A stretch of DNA of 64,000 nt from an uncultured Exiguobacterium sp. (GTDB lineage: Bacteria > Bacillota > Bacilli > Exiguobacteriales > Exiguobacteriaceae): NCBI GenBank assembly GCA_913775715.1, contig CAJYMC010000007.1, positions 496,001 through 560,000 of the forward strand. The letters are read 5' to 3'. The notes beneath the pieces are model-generated. The model did not search any database, was not told where the DNA came from, and saw only the letters and a program-made list of their open reading frames with translations. Positions 56,500 to 64,000 of this stretch are shown here, piece after piece; within the stretch, counting starts at the first letter, position 1, and each line of letters starts with the position of its first letter. A program made the translations under genes and the position numbers.

Positions 56500-57095
56500 A
56501 ACGTCGAGATAGCGTTTACCGGATCGCACGGTTCGTCGTCTGGGTCATTGCGAAAACAGTCTTCCGATTGAAAGTGACAGGACAAGAAAATATTCCGAAA
56601 GATGGTTCCTTACTCGTCTGTGCCAATCATAGTTCGAACTGGGACCCGGTCTTCCTCGTCAGCGCGATTCCACCGAAACGGGCGGTGCGTTATATGGCAA
56701 AAGAAGAACTATTCAAAGTTCCTGCCTTAAAACAATTGATGATTGCGGCAGGAACATATCCTGTTGGTCGCGGTCAAGGAGATCGTCAAGCTTTGAAACG
56801 GACGATTGAACTGTTGAATTCAGATGAAACGGTCGGTATTTTCCCAGAAGGAACACGTTCCGCACCAGGTGAATTTACAGCAGCACAACCAGGAGTCGGG
56901 TTCTTTGCGTTACGATCGAATGCGCAGATTTTACCGATTGCCATCATCGGATCATACCGCCCGTTCAAACGAATGCACGTCGCGGTCGGAAAACCGGTTG
57001 ATATTTCGGATTTACGTGACCAGCGGGGCGCAGCGAAATCGATTTCTGACCGAATCATGGACGAAATCAAATCCGTCTACTTCAATCACGCGTAA
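56496..57095 (+). CDS. plsC: 1-acyl-sn-glycerol-3-phosphate acyltransferase
   Basis: A 199-residue membrane-associated acyltransferase that makes phosphatidic acid, the substrate of CdsA. The catalytic HX4D is NHSSNWD near residue 45-51, and EGTRS near residue 116 binds glycerol phosphate. One hydrophobic N-terminal segment may attach it to the membrane. No strong ribosome site of its own is seen; it relies on overlap with cmk. Confidence 0.94.
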   Translation: MKRRDSVYRIARFVVWVIAKTVFRLKVTGQENIPKDGSLLVCANHSSNWDPVFLVSAIPPKRAVRYMAKEELFKVPALKQLMIAAGTYPVGRGQGDRQALKRTIELLNSDETVGIFPEGTRSAPGEFTAAQPGVGFFALRSNAQILPIAIIGSYRPFKRMHVAVGKPVDISDLRDQRGAAKSISDRIMDEIKSVYFNHA

Positions 57096-57139
57096 TACCT
57101 TGACAAATAGTCAGAATTGTAAGAAGTTAGAAGCAGGAT

Positions 57140-57170
57140 AAACGCATTGACACGTGTCAGGCGTTTCTTG
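57140..57170 (+). terminator. Hairpin between plsC and the S1-domain gene
   Basis: AAACGC (57140-57145) pairs with GCGTTT (57161-57166), enclosing the palindrome TGACACGTGTCA (57148-57159). TTTCTTGT follows, so it may end the cmk-plsC transcript weakly. Confidence 0.6.
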
Positions 57171-57197
57171 TACTCATCGTGAGGAGGTTGTTTTGGA

Positions 57198-58331
57198 ATG
57201 GTCGAAGAAATGAAAGATATGCCTGATTTTGAAATTCATCGGGACCAGGTAGTTACCGGAATGGTCGTGAAAATTGAAGACAAGCAAGCACTCATTGATA
57301 TCGGATATAAAACAGAAGCCATCTTACCGATCAGCGAAGTATCGAGTCTTCATCTCGATGATATTCGTGGTGTATTGAACGTCGGAGATGAACTCCAAGT
57401 GAAGGTCAAGAAAATCACGGATGAAGAGGTCGTCGTTTCAAAACGAGAAATCGACGCGCTCAAAGCGTGGGAGCAAGTTGAAGAGAAGTATAAATCAGGT
57501 GAAATCTTTGAAGTTGTCGTCAAGGACATCGTCAAAGGTGGACTCGTCGTTGATATCGGTGTCCGCGGATTCATTCCGGCGTCACTCGTCGAGCGTCACT
57601 ACGTCGAGGATTTCTCGGATTACATCGGTCGTTCGATCGAAGTCAAGGTCGTTGAACTCGATCAAGAGAAGAATCGTGTCATTCTCTCGCACAAAGCCGT
57701 CGTTGAAGGTGAATTGAACGCGAAGAAAAAAGAGACACTCGAAAATTTAGAAGTAGGTCAAATCCTCGAAGGTACAGTCCAACGATTGACAGATTTCGGT
57801 GCTTTCGTTGATATCGGTGGCGTAGATGGTCTCGTTCACATTTCGGAAATGGCGCATCATCGTGTCGAACGTCCTTCGGATATCGTCACGGAAGGTCAGA
57901 AAGTCGAAGTCAAAGTACTTGGTGTCGACCGTGATACAGAAAAGGTGAAGTTGTCGATCAAGGAAACACAACCTGGTCCATGGCAACAAATGGAAGGGAA
58001 GATCGAAGCTGGCGATATCGTCAAGGGACGCGTCCGTCGTCTCGTCCAGTTCGGGGCCTTCATCGAACTTGCGCCGCAAGTAGAAGGACTTTTGCACATT
58101 TCGCAAATTGCGAACCGTCATATCGGATCGCCTTCAGAAGTACTTGAAGAAGGGCAGGAAATCGAGGCGAAAGTACTCGAAGTACGTCTTGATGAGCATA
58201 AGATTTCGCTCTCGACACGCGTCCTAGAAGAGGAAGAAGGCTCTTCTGACGACTATTCTGATTACACGAATCAATCAGAAGGATTCTCTGTCGCTGACTT
58301 GACTGAGGACGATTCTGATAAGAAAGAATAA
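57198..58331 (+). CDS. ypfD: S1-domain RNA-binding protein (YpfD, S1 homologue)
   Basis: A 377-residue protein with four S1 RNA-binding domains in tandem, at about residues 17-85, 100-170, 188-258 and 272-345, each recognised by patterns like GTVQRLTDFGAFVDIGGVDGLVHIS. It corresponds to the shortened S1 of low-GC Gram-positives and ends in an acidic, Ser-rich tail (residues 350-377). A role on the ribosome is uncertain in this group. ATG 57198 lies ten bases after GGAGG. Position after cmk matches B. subtilis ypfD. Confidence 0.95.
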   Translation: MVEEMKDMPDFEIHRDQVVTGMVVKIEDKQALIDIGYKTEAILPISEVSSLHLDDIRGVLNVGDELQVKVKKITDEEVVVSKREIDALKAWEQVEEKYKSGEIFEVVVKDIVKGGLVVDIGVRGFIPASLVERHYVEDFSDYIGRSIEVKVVELDQEKNRVILSHKAVVEGELNAKKKETLENLEVGQILEGTVQRLTDFGAFVDIGGVDGLVHISEMAHHRVERPSDIVTEGQKVEVKVLGVDRDTEKVKLSIKETQPGPWQQMEGKIEAGDIVKGRVRRLVQFGAFIELAPQVEGLLHISQIANRHIGSPSEVLEEGQEIEAKVLEVRLDEHKISLSTRVLEEEEGSSDDYSDYTNQSEGFSVADLTEDDSDKKE

Positions 58332-58342
58332 GCAATGACACA

Positions 58343-58371
58343 AAGCGGACACAAGCGTGTCCGCTTTTTAT
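58343..58371 (+). terminator. Terminator after the S1-domain gene
   Basis: AAAGCGGACAC (58343-58353) and GTGTCCGCTTT (58358-58368) form a perfect 11-pair stem with loop AAGC, followed by T residues. Confidence 0.92.
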
Positions 58372-58404
58372 ATGCGGTTTGTTATGGTATATGAGAGTTT
58401 GATT

Positions 58405-58413
58405 TGATACAAT
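58405..58413 (+). promoter_or_regulatory. Candidate extended -10 promoter for der
   Basis: TGaTACAAT: TACAAT at 58408-58413 with TG one base upstream. The -35 region (TGGTAT at 58385) is weak, as allowed for extended -10 promoters. Confidence 0.5.
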
Positions 58414-58454
58414 AGAACGGCTATGAAGCGAGAGAAGAGAAAGAAGGTGTTGGG

Positions 58455-59765
58455 ATGGCAATTCCAGTCGTGGCGATCGTAGGTCGCCCAAATATCGGAA
58501 AGTCGACGATTTTTAACCGGGTGATTGGAGATCGGGTTTCAATCGTAGAAGACAAGCCAGGCGTTACCCGCGACCGTATTTACGGAACTGGAGAATGGCT
58601 GAATCGTCATTTTCATTTGATTGATACAGGTGGAATCGAAGTCGGGGATGAGCCCCTACTTCAAATGATGCGTCATCAGGCGGAGCTCGCCATTGATGAA
58701 GCGGACGTTATCATTTTTATGGTGAACGGACGCGAAGGAATCACAGCAGCGGATGAGGAAGTCGCGAACATGTTGTTCCGTTCGAACAAACCAGTCGTCG
58801 TAGCTGTCAACAAAGTCGATAACTTTGAAATGCGTGATTTAATGTATGAATTTTACTCCCTTGGATTCGGAGACTTGTTCCCGATTTCTGGTACACATGG
58901 TCTTGGTCTTGGTGACTTACTCGATCGTGTCCTTGAACTCGCGCCTGATAAAGAAGAGTTGGAATACGACGAAAGTACGATCAAGTTTGCCTTGATTGGT
59001 CGTCCGAACGTCGGGAAATCAAGTATGACGAACTCGATTCTTGGTGAAGAGCGTGTTATCGTCTCAAATATCGCCGGTACGACACGTGATGCAATCGATA
59101 CACCGTTTACGCGAGATGAGCAAGAATACGTCATCATCGATACGGCTGGGATGCGAAAACGCGGAAAAGTTTATGAATCGACGGAACGTTTCAGCGTTAT
59201 GCGTGCACAAAAAGCAATCGAGCGCGCAGATGTCGTCTGTGTTGTACTTGACGGTGAAGAAGGTATCATCGAGCAAGATAAAAAAGTAGCCGGTTATGCG
59301 CATGAAGCAGGTCGTGCAGTCATCATCGTCGTCAACAAATGGGACGCTGTCGAAAAAGATGATAAGACGATGAAAAAGATGCAAGAAGAGATTCGGGAAG
59401 AATTCCGTTTCCTTGACTATGCTCCGATTGTCTTCGTCTCGGCGAAAACAAAACGTCGCTTGCAGACTTTATTACCAGTCATCCAACAAGCAGCACATAG
59501 TCATGCACAACGGATTCAGACAAGCGTCTTGAACGATGTTATCGTGGATGCCGTCGCGATGAATCCTGCGCCAACGGATAAAGGGGTTCGTCTTCGGATC
59601 AATTATGCGACGCAGGTCGCGTCGCGTCCGCCGACATTTGTCTTGTTCGTCAATGATCCAGAGTTGCTTCATTTCTCGTATAAACGATATCTCGAAAACC
59701 GGATTCGTGAAGCATTCGACTTCACTGGAACACCGATTCGAATTTTAGCTCGTCAAAAACAATAA
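58455..59765 (+). CDS. der: Ribosome-associated GTPase Der (EngA)
   Basis: Der (436 residues) has two GTPase domains in tandem and helps 50S assembly. Domain 1: GRPNIGKST near residue 10, DTGGIE, NKVD. Domain 2: GRPNVGKSS near residue 183, [17 protein letters not shown]-like C-terminal domain follows ([18 protein letters not shown]). All nucleotide motifs are intact. It begins an operon-like run with gpsA, yphE and yphF, as in B. subtilis. Confidence 0.98.
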   Translation: MAIPVVAIVGRPNIGKSTIFNRVIGDRVSIVEDKPGVTRDRIYGTGEWLNRHFHLIDTGGIEVGDEPLLQMMRHQAELAIDEADVIIFMVNGREGITAADEEVANMLFRSNKPVVVAVNKVDNFEMRDLMYEFYSLGFGDLFPISGTHGLGLGDLLDRVLELAPDKEELEYDESTIKFALIGRPNVGKSSMTNSILGEERVIVSNIAGTTRDAIDTPFTRDEQEYVIIDTAGMRKRGKVYESTERFSVMRAQKAIERADVVCVVLDGEEGIIEQDKKVAGYAHEAGRAVIIVVNKWDAVEKDDKTMKKMQEEIREEFRFLDYAPIVFVSAKTKRRLQTLLPVIQQAAHSHAQRIQTSVLNDVIVDAVAMNPAPTDKGVRLRINYATQVASRPPTFVLFVNDPELLHFSYKRYLENRIREAFDFTGTPIRILARQKQ

Positions 59766-59779
59766 TGAGGTGAGTCAGT

Positions 59780-60805
59780 ATGACCAAAATCGCAGTCATT
59801 GGAGCGGGGAGCTGGGGAACAGCACTCTCGCTCGTCTTAGCCGACAATAATCAGGAAGTTATTTTGTACGGTCGTGAACAAACGAACGTCGACAGCATCA
59901 ATGAGCATCATGAAAATGCACAATTCCTTCCGGGTGTTGAGTTGCCTTCAGCACTAAAGGCGACGACGGATCTCAAAATGGCGATTGAGGGTGCTACACA
60001 TATCCTGATTGTCACACCATCTTCTGCGATTCGTGCGGTTTCTCGTCAATTGAATGAATTATTGACAGAACCTGTCGTTCTCATTCATGCGTCAAAAGGA
60101 ATCGAACCAAAGACACATCTTCGATTATCTGAATTGATCGAAGCAGAGATTGATCCAGCGAAGCGTAAAGCGATTTGCGTTTTGACGGGTCCTTCGCATG
60201 CAGAAGAAGTCGCATTACGTAAACCAACAACGGTAACGATTGCTTCAGAAGATTTAGTGGAAGCTGGTCGTGTGCAAGAGTTGTTTACGAATGAGAATTT
60301 CCGTGTGTATCTCAATGCGGACATCATCGGCGCAGAACTCGGTGGTGCACTGAAGAACATCATTGCGCTTGCTGCCGGAATGACGGATGGTCTCGGTTAC
60401 GGAGACAATGCGAAGGCTGCTTTGATTACGCGTGGAATGGTCGAAATGGCACGTCTTGGCACGATGCTCGGGGCAAAGCCGATGACGTTCACAGGATTGA
60501 CCGGAATGGGTGACTTGATCGTGACGTGTACATCCGTGCATAGCCGAAACTGGCGTGCCGGGAATGCTATTGGTCGAGGAGAAAAACTAGAGACAGTGCT
60601 TGAAAATATGGGAATGGTCGTAGAAGGTGTTCGTGCGACACAAGCTGCATATGATCTAGCAGAGTCGAAACAGTGTGAACTACCGATCACTTCTGCTCTC
60701 TATCATGTTCTCTTTGACGGTCATACACCGGAAGAAGAAGTCAAAAAGTTGATGCAACGACCGCAAAAAAATGAGATCGAGCATCTCTTCACGACGAAAG
60801 ATTAA
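59780..60805 (+). CDS. gpsA: Glycerol-3-phosphate dehydrogenase [NAD(P)+]
   Basis: GpsA (341 residues) makes sn-glycerol-3-phosphate for phospholipids. The cofactor motif GAGSWGTALS is at residues 7-16. Catalytic-region motifs are ASKGIE, LTGPSHAEEV, GGALKNIIALAAG with the catalytic lysine, and TGMGDLIVTCTS. Length is normal. It lies 14 bases after der. Confidence 0.97.
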   Translation: MTKIAVIGAGSWGTALSLVLADNNQEVILYGREQTNVDSINEHHENAQFLPGVELPSALKATTDLKMAIEGATHILIVTPSSAIRAVSRQLNELLTEPVVLIHASKGIEPKTHLRLSELIEAEIDPAKRKAICVLTGPSHAEEVALRKPTTVTIASEDLVEAGRVQELFTNENFRVYLNADIIGAELGGALKNIIALAAGMTDGLGYGDNAKAALITRGMVEMARLGTMLGAKPMTFTGLTGMGDLIVTCTSVHSRNWRAGNAIGRGEKLETVLENMGMVVEGVRATQAAYDLAESKQCELPITSALYHVLFDGHTPEEEVKKLMQRPQKNEIEHLFTTKD

Positions 60806-60823
60806 CGGAGTGGGGTGGAAACC

Positions 60824-61021
60824 TTGAGTCCAGGATTATTAAAAATGTGGATTTCGTTTGCTGGCATCGGACTCTTTGCGATCAGCGTCTTGCTGGTCAC
60901 GGTCAGTCGGACGAAGTTAAAAGGGATTTGGCAGATTCTCGTGTCAACCTTAGCATTCGTTTGTTTCATCGTCGCGTCGATCATCATGGTATTCATCGTC
61001 ATGGCGGGGCCAAGCGCATGA
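60824..61021 (+). CDS. yphE: Small membrane protein YphE (DUF2768)
   Basis: A 65-residue protein with two predicted membrane helices (about residues 10-26 and 37-60) joined by a short basic loop. It begins with SPGLLKMWISFAGIG, which resembles B. subtilis YphE (DUF2768), found at the same place after gpsA. I favour TTG 60824, about six bases after a GGGGTGG site; GTG 60815 overlaps that site. Function is unknown. Its stop overlaps the next ATG. Confidence 0.8.
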   Translation: MSPGLLKMWISFAGIGLFAISVLLVTVSRTKLKGIWQILVSTLAFVCFIVASIIMVFIVMAGPSA

Positions 61022-61752
61022 AAAAGTGGTTCGTACTACTCATGCTCATTCCGGTGACGTTATTATCAGGGTGTCTCTTTCCAGACAGCCAGAAACCGTC
61101 GAACCGTGTGCCGTATCCACAACAATTACGTACTGTTCAGGATGCTGTCGATGCGTATCAGAAAGACACAGGTGTTTTGCCGATCAAAACGATGGAAGCA
61201 GATACACCACTTATGGAACGATATCAAATCGAACTGGGGCGTCTAATACCTCGTTATATGAGTGATCCACCATCGAACAGTTTTGAAGGTGGCGGAACAT
61301 TCATCTATTTGTTGGTCGACGTCGAGACGAAGCCGACTGTCAAATTGATGGATTTACTTGTCGCGGAAGAACTACAGAAGCTTCAAGTCCGAATCGATGC
61401 GTATCGGAAGAAAAACGATAAGTACCCGTTTAAAGGCTCCATCGGAAAAAACCAGTTCACCCTCGACTATAAAAAGTTATTCATCAAAAAAGAACCAACT
61501 GTCCCAAGTCCGTACTCAGATGAAAAATTATCGATTTATGTCGATGGTCAAGGTCGTCTTTTCATCAACTACTTGCCAGAGTTGAAGAAAGCCGTGCAAA
61601 CTGCGAAGAAAAAGCCGAAAGTCGGTCAAGATATTCGGTATTTGCTCTATGAAGATCAACCTTTTGTTCCTGCCTATTCTCAAAGCTACACGATAAACGA
61701 AAAAGGCGAACTTGTGTTTTCAGAGAAATCGAGCGAAGAATCTGAAAATTGA
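61018..61752 (+). CDS. yphF: YphF-like lipoprotein
   Basis: A 244-residue putative lipoprotein, the same length as B. subtilis YphF, which lies at the same place. The signal peptide has a KK start, a hydrophobic core and lipobox LLSGCLFP (Cys near residue 19). The mature part repeats a theme: [17 protein letters not shown] and [17 protein letters not shown], two similar helix-then-loop segments that look like an internal duplication. No enzymatic motif is visible. The ATG overlaps the yphE stop. The spoIVA gene that follows yphF in spore formers is absent. Confidence 0.85.
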   Translation: MKKWFVLLMLIPVTLLSGCLFPDSQKPSNRVPYPQQLRTVQDAVDAYQKDTGVLPIKTMEADTPLMERYQIELGRLIPRYMSDPPSNSFEGGGTFIYLLVDVETKPTVKLMDLLVAEELQKLQVRIDAYRKKNDKYPFKGSIGKNQFTLDYKKLFIKKEPTVPSPYSDEKLSIYVDGQGRLFINYLPELKKAVQTAKKKPKVGQDIRYLLYEDQPFVPAYSQSYTINEKGELVFSEKSSEESEN

Positions 61753-61772
61753 ACGTTATTTACACGAAAATG

Positions 61773-61801
61773 TTGTAATAGCAACGTTTATGGGGTATGA
61801 T
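61773..61801 (+). promoter_or_regulatory. Predicted promoter for hbs
   Basis: TTGTAA (61773-61778) and TATGAT (61796-61801) are 17 bases apart, about 37 bases before the hbs ATG. Confidence 0.6.
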
Positions 61802-61837
61802 TACCCTCGAAGAAGTGATTGGGAGGGGGTGAAAGTA

Positions 61838-62110
61838 ATGAACAAAACTGAACTCATTCAAGCAGTCGTCGAAAAATCAGGTCTTACGAAAAAAGACGTG
61901 ACGAAAGTTGTTGAATCAACATTCGAATCGATCACTGAGACACTTCAGTCTGGAGAGAAAGTCCAATTGATTGGATTTGGTAACTTCGAAGTCCGTGAGC
62001 GTGCAGCCCGTAAAGGTCGTAACCCACGTACGAAAGAAGATATCGAGATTCCAGCAAGCAAAGTACCTGCCTTCAAACCAGGTAAAGCATTGAAAGATGC
62101 TGTGAAGTAA
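61838..62110 (+). CDS. hbs: DNA-binding protein HU
   Basis: HU (90 residues), the histone-like nucleoid protein. [19 protein letters not shown] at the N-terminus and the signature [20 protein letters not shown], with the DNA-intercalating NP in the arm, are typical. It ends [12 protein letters not shown], as in other Bacillales HU proteins. A GGGAGGGGGTG ribosome site precedes the ATG. Own promoter and terminator make it monocistronic. Confidence 0.98.
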   Translation: MNKTELIQAVVEKSGLTKKDVTKVVESTFESITETLQSGEKVQLIGFGNFEVRERAARKGRNPRTKEDIEIPASKVPAFKPGKALKDAVK

Positions 62111-62122
62111 TCCGGCTACATA

Positions 62123-62153
62123 GTCGCCCGAGATTTTCTCGGGCGGCTTTTTT
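62123..62153 (+). terminator. Terminator after hbs
   Basis: GTCGCCCGAGA (62123-62133) pairs with TCTCGGGCGGC (62137-62147), one wobble, loop TTT, followed by six T. Confidence 0.92.
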
Positions 62154-62187
62154 GTGGACATTCAGAAGCGTGAAAGCCCGCCGATTA

Positions 62188-62196
62188 TGGTATATT
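62188..62196 (+). promoter_or_regulatory. Candidate extended -10 promoter for hepS
   Basis: TGgTATATT with TATATT at 62191-62196. No good -35 box is seen. The leader would be about 48 bases. Confidence 0.45.
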
Positions 62197-62250
62197 AAAA
62201 AAGAAGAACGTCCATCAACGAGATGGCACTGGAGATCGGGGGGTAAAAGC

Positions 62251-62829
62251 ATGGAACAACATGAGCTGTGCGTGGATGAAATCATCACTGCACTCACCAT
62301 TAAACAAACGACACGATTGGCTCGACATGTGGATTTCCCTTCCATCGATCGTGAACAGATCCGTTGGTTGATTGATGTCGCTCAACATGACACGCTAGAT
62401 TCAGAAGCACTAGTTAAAGCGATTCATTTCGCACAAGTCGCCTTACGTCTACATGAACGCGTCAATGAAACACTACGCGGTTCGAAGGAAAGACAGCTTC
62501 TTGTATTAGCTGGAGATCTTTTCTCGAGCTATTTCTTCGAACAATTAGCGGGTTTGCCGAAAGAGATTCTTGTCTCACTCGGACGGACTATTCAACGTGT
62601 CAATGAAGCGAAGTGTGCCTTACACGAAATGAACTACGAATCAACGGAAGAACGGGTTCTCTTATGGTTAACGGCAGAGTTCGGATTAATGCAAGGACTT
62701 GCGACAATTACCAAACGAGAATGGCTGACACGACAAGGACGGCAGATCATTCAGCAACAGGCAGAGCAACTAGATCTGGTCGCACAGAAATTACTGTTAT
62801 CGCATCTCGAACAGATGGCGGTAGCATGA
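62251..62829 (+). CDS. hepS: Heptaprenyl diphosphate synthase component I
   Basis: The small, non-catalytic subunit (192 residues) of heptaprenyl diphosphate synthase, which fixes the chain length of the menaquinone side chain. The family is poorly conserved; [19 protein letters not shown] in the middle is the recognisable stretch. Position just before menG and hepT supports the call. ATG 62251 follows a GGGGGGT site; a longer frame upstream overlaps the hbs terminator. The folE and mtrB genes that sit between hbs and hepS in B. subtilis are missing. Confidence 0.85.
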   Translation: MEQHELCVDEIITALTIKQTTRLARHVDFPSIDREQIRWLIDVAQHDTLDSEALVKAIHFAQVALRLHERVNETLRGSKERQLLVLAGDLFSSYFFEQLAGLPKEILVSLGRTIQRVNEAKCALHEMNYESTEERVLLWLTAEFGLMQGLATITKREWLTRQGRQIIQQQAEQLDLVAQKLLLSHLEQMAVA

Positions 62830-62851
62830 GATCTTGGAAAGGGTGAGCAGT

Positions 62852-63559
62852 GTGCAGACAAAAGATAAAGAAAAAAAAGTATATGAAGTGTTTCAATCGA
62901 TATCAACGAACTATGATCAAATGAATTCAGTCATCAGCTTCCGACTGCATAAATTGTGGAGACGCGAGACAATGCGCCGGATGCAAGTCTTCCCAGGTGC
63001 TAAATGTCTCGATCTTTGTTGTGGAACGGCGGACTGGACGATTCAATTGGCAAAAGCAGCTGGTCCGACTGGTGTCATTAAGGGACTTGATTTTTCGGAG
63101 AACATGCTGAAAGTCGGCGTAGAGAAAGTAGAAGCGCTCGATATGAAAAATATTGAACTGATTCACGGAAACGCGATGGATTTACCGTTTGGCGACAACT
63201 CGTTTGATTTCGTGACGATCGGTTTCGGTTTACGGAACGTTCCTGATTACCTTCAGGTCATTAAAGAGATGCATCGTGTCTTAAAACCAGGCGGAACAGT
63301 TGTCTGTCTTGAAACGAGTCAACCAACGGCACCGATTTTCCGAGAAGCATATTCACTATACTTTGGAAAAATTATGCCACAAGTAGGTCGTTTGCTTGCT
63401 AAATCGTACGATCAATACAACTGGTTACAAGAATCAACAGAAGTGTTCCTCGACCGTGTCGAACTGAAACAACTCTTCGAACAGGCAGGCTTCATGCAAG
63501 TGGAAGTCAAAGCATTCGCGGGTGGGGCTGCTGCGATGCACCTTGGGAAGAAGTGGTGA
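62852..63559 (+). CDS. menG: Demethylmenaquinone methyltransferase
   Basis: A SAM-dependent methyltransferase of 235 residues that performs the last step of menaquinone synthesis. Motif I is [19 protein letters not shown]; then [37 protein letters not shown] (in parts) and CLETSQP are the UbiE/MenG family marks. B. subtilis MenH has the same length and neighbours. GTG 62852, eight bases after GGAAAGGG, fits best; TTG 62834 and GTG 62843 are alternatives. Confidence 0.96.
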   Translation: MQTKDKEKKVYEVFQSISTNYDQMNSVISFRLHKLWRRETMRRMQVFPGAKCLDLCCGTADWTIQLAKAAGPTGVIKGLDFSENMLKVGVEKVEALDMKNIELIHGNAMDLPFGDNSFDFVTIGFGLRNVPDYLQVIKEMHRVLKPGGTVVCLETSQPTAPIFREAYSLYFGKIMPQVGRLLAKSYDQYNWLQESTEVFLDRVELKQLFEQAGFMQVEVKAFAGGAAAMHLGKKW

Positions 63560-63560
63560 G

Positions 63561-64000
63561 ATGTCACTGCATTCCATATACCGTGATGTCACGAAGGAAG
63601 TTAATTTAGTTGATCGTTTCCTGATTAGTCATATCGCTTCGGATGAACCGACGATCGATGCAGCAGGAAAACAACTGCTGAAAGCTGGTGGAAAACGGAT
63701 TCGTCCGGCTTTCGTATTGTTAGCCTCTAAATTCGGCGACGCAGACCGAGATGAATTGATTCGTGTAGCAGCAAGCCTTGAACTCGTCCATATGGCGTCG
63801 CTTGTGCACGACGATGTCATTGATGACGCAGAATTACGACGAGGAAAACCGACCGTCATGCAGTATTTTGATGAAGAAGTGGCGCTTTATTCAGGCAATT
63901 ATTTGTTCGGAGAAGCGATTCGGTTGATTGGAGAAGTCGGAAAACCAGAACTCGTTCAAGTGATGGTCCATACGATGCGTGAAATTTGCGAAGGTGAGAT
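63561..64000 (+). CDS. hepT: Heptaprenyl diphosphate synthase component II, N-terminal part
   Basis: The first 146 codons of a trans-prenyltransferase; the gene runs off the window end. The opening SLHSIYRDVTKEVNLVDRFL, KAGGKRIRPAFVLLAS and the first aspartate-rich motif DDVIDD (from residue 84) followed by ELRRGKPTV are typical of the catalytic subunit of heptaprenyl diphosphate synthase. It works with HepS to make the C35 side chain for menaquinone. ATG 63561 lies one base after the menG stop, so all three are one operon. Confidence 0.95.
   Translation, partial: MSLHSIYRDVTKEVNLVDRFLISHIASDEPTIDAAGKQLLKAGGKRIRPAFVLLASKFGDADRDELIRVAASLELVHMASLVHDDVIDDAELRRGKPTVMQYFDEEVALYSGNYLFGEAIRLIGEVGKPELVQVMVHTMREICEGE

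Noticed and set aside
60847..61017. N-terminal extension of the yphF frame
   Set aside because: It overlaps yphE in another frame; the lipoprotein signal peptide starts at 61018 with the expected overlap ATGA.

Overview
This window is a stretch of chromosome backbone from a Bacillales bacterium, most likely Exiguobacterium or a close relative. Gene order follows the Bacillus subtilis chromosome over long runs: flhF-flhG-cheA-cheW-cheC-cheD-sigD-swrB, rpsB-tsf-pyrH-frr-uppS-cdsA-dxr-rseP-proS-polC, rimP-nusA-ylxR-ylxQ-infB-rbfA-truB-ribF-rpsO-pnp, fer/ypbB-recQ, gudB-ypdA, cmk-ypfD-der-gpsA-yphE-yphF-hbs-hepS-menG-hepT. The genus call is an inference. It rests on motility plus missing sporulation genes, and on a FemX-type peptidoglycan branching enzyme next to murE, which fits the Lys-Gly cell wall of Exiguobacterium. 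I see no IS elements, prophage genes, CRISPR array, rRNA or tRNA.

Region by region: 1-5.9 kb is the end of a motility and chemotaxis operon (cheB is absent from its usual slot). 5.9-19.3 kb holds translation genes, lipid carrier and phospholipid synthesis, a membrane protease, ProRS and the replicative polymerase PolC. 19.3-26.5 kb is the nusA-infB operon with its own promoter and a leader terminator, running to rpsO. 26.6-35.4 kb holds pnp, an M16 peptidase, a cell-wall cassette (murE, femX, M15 peptidase) and an RNase J2-type nuclease. 35.4-44.7 kb holds ftsK and a nucleoside-type BMP/ABC uptake system: two paralogous lipoproteins, a GntR-family regulator, one ATPase and two permeases. 44.8-50.7 kb holds ferredoxin, ypbB-recQ, a small membrane protein, a CarH-like B12-binding MerR regulator, the MecB adaptor and ddl. 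50.8-58.3 kb holds glutamate dehydrogenase, a YpdA reductase, asparaginase, prsW, the c-di-GMP receptor motI, cmk, plsC and an S1-domain protein. 58.4-64 kb holds der, gpsA, small membrane and lipoproteins, hbs and menaquinone side-chain genes.

Points of most interest: (1) a MerR regulator with the W-x9-EH and E-x-H-x-x-G cobalamin signature of CarH/LitR photoreceptors; (2) a repeated operator-like motif, GTCAGA-N2-TCT, twice around the gntR promoter and once abutting the promoter of the first BMP lipoprotein, with CcpA cre-like sites nearby; (3) murE-femX-M15 peptidase in the place where spore formers keep dipicolinate and diaminopimelate genes, with a MurE substrate motif that reads DDPR; (4) an RNase J2 orthologue that keeps the full catalytic residue set; (5) leader structures and upstream ORFs ahead of rimP-nusA, rpsB, rpsO, polC and ansA. 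Most of the window is conserved housekeeping DNA.
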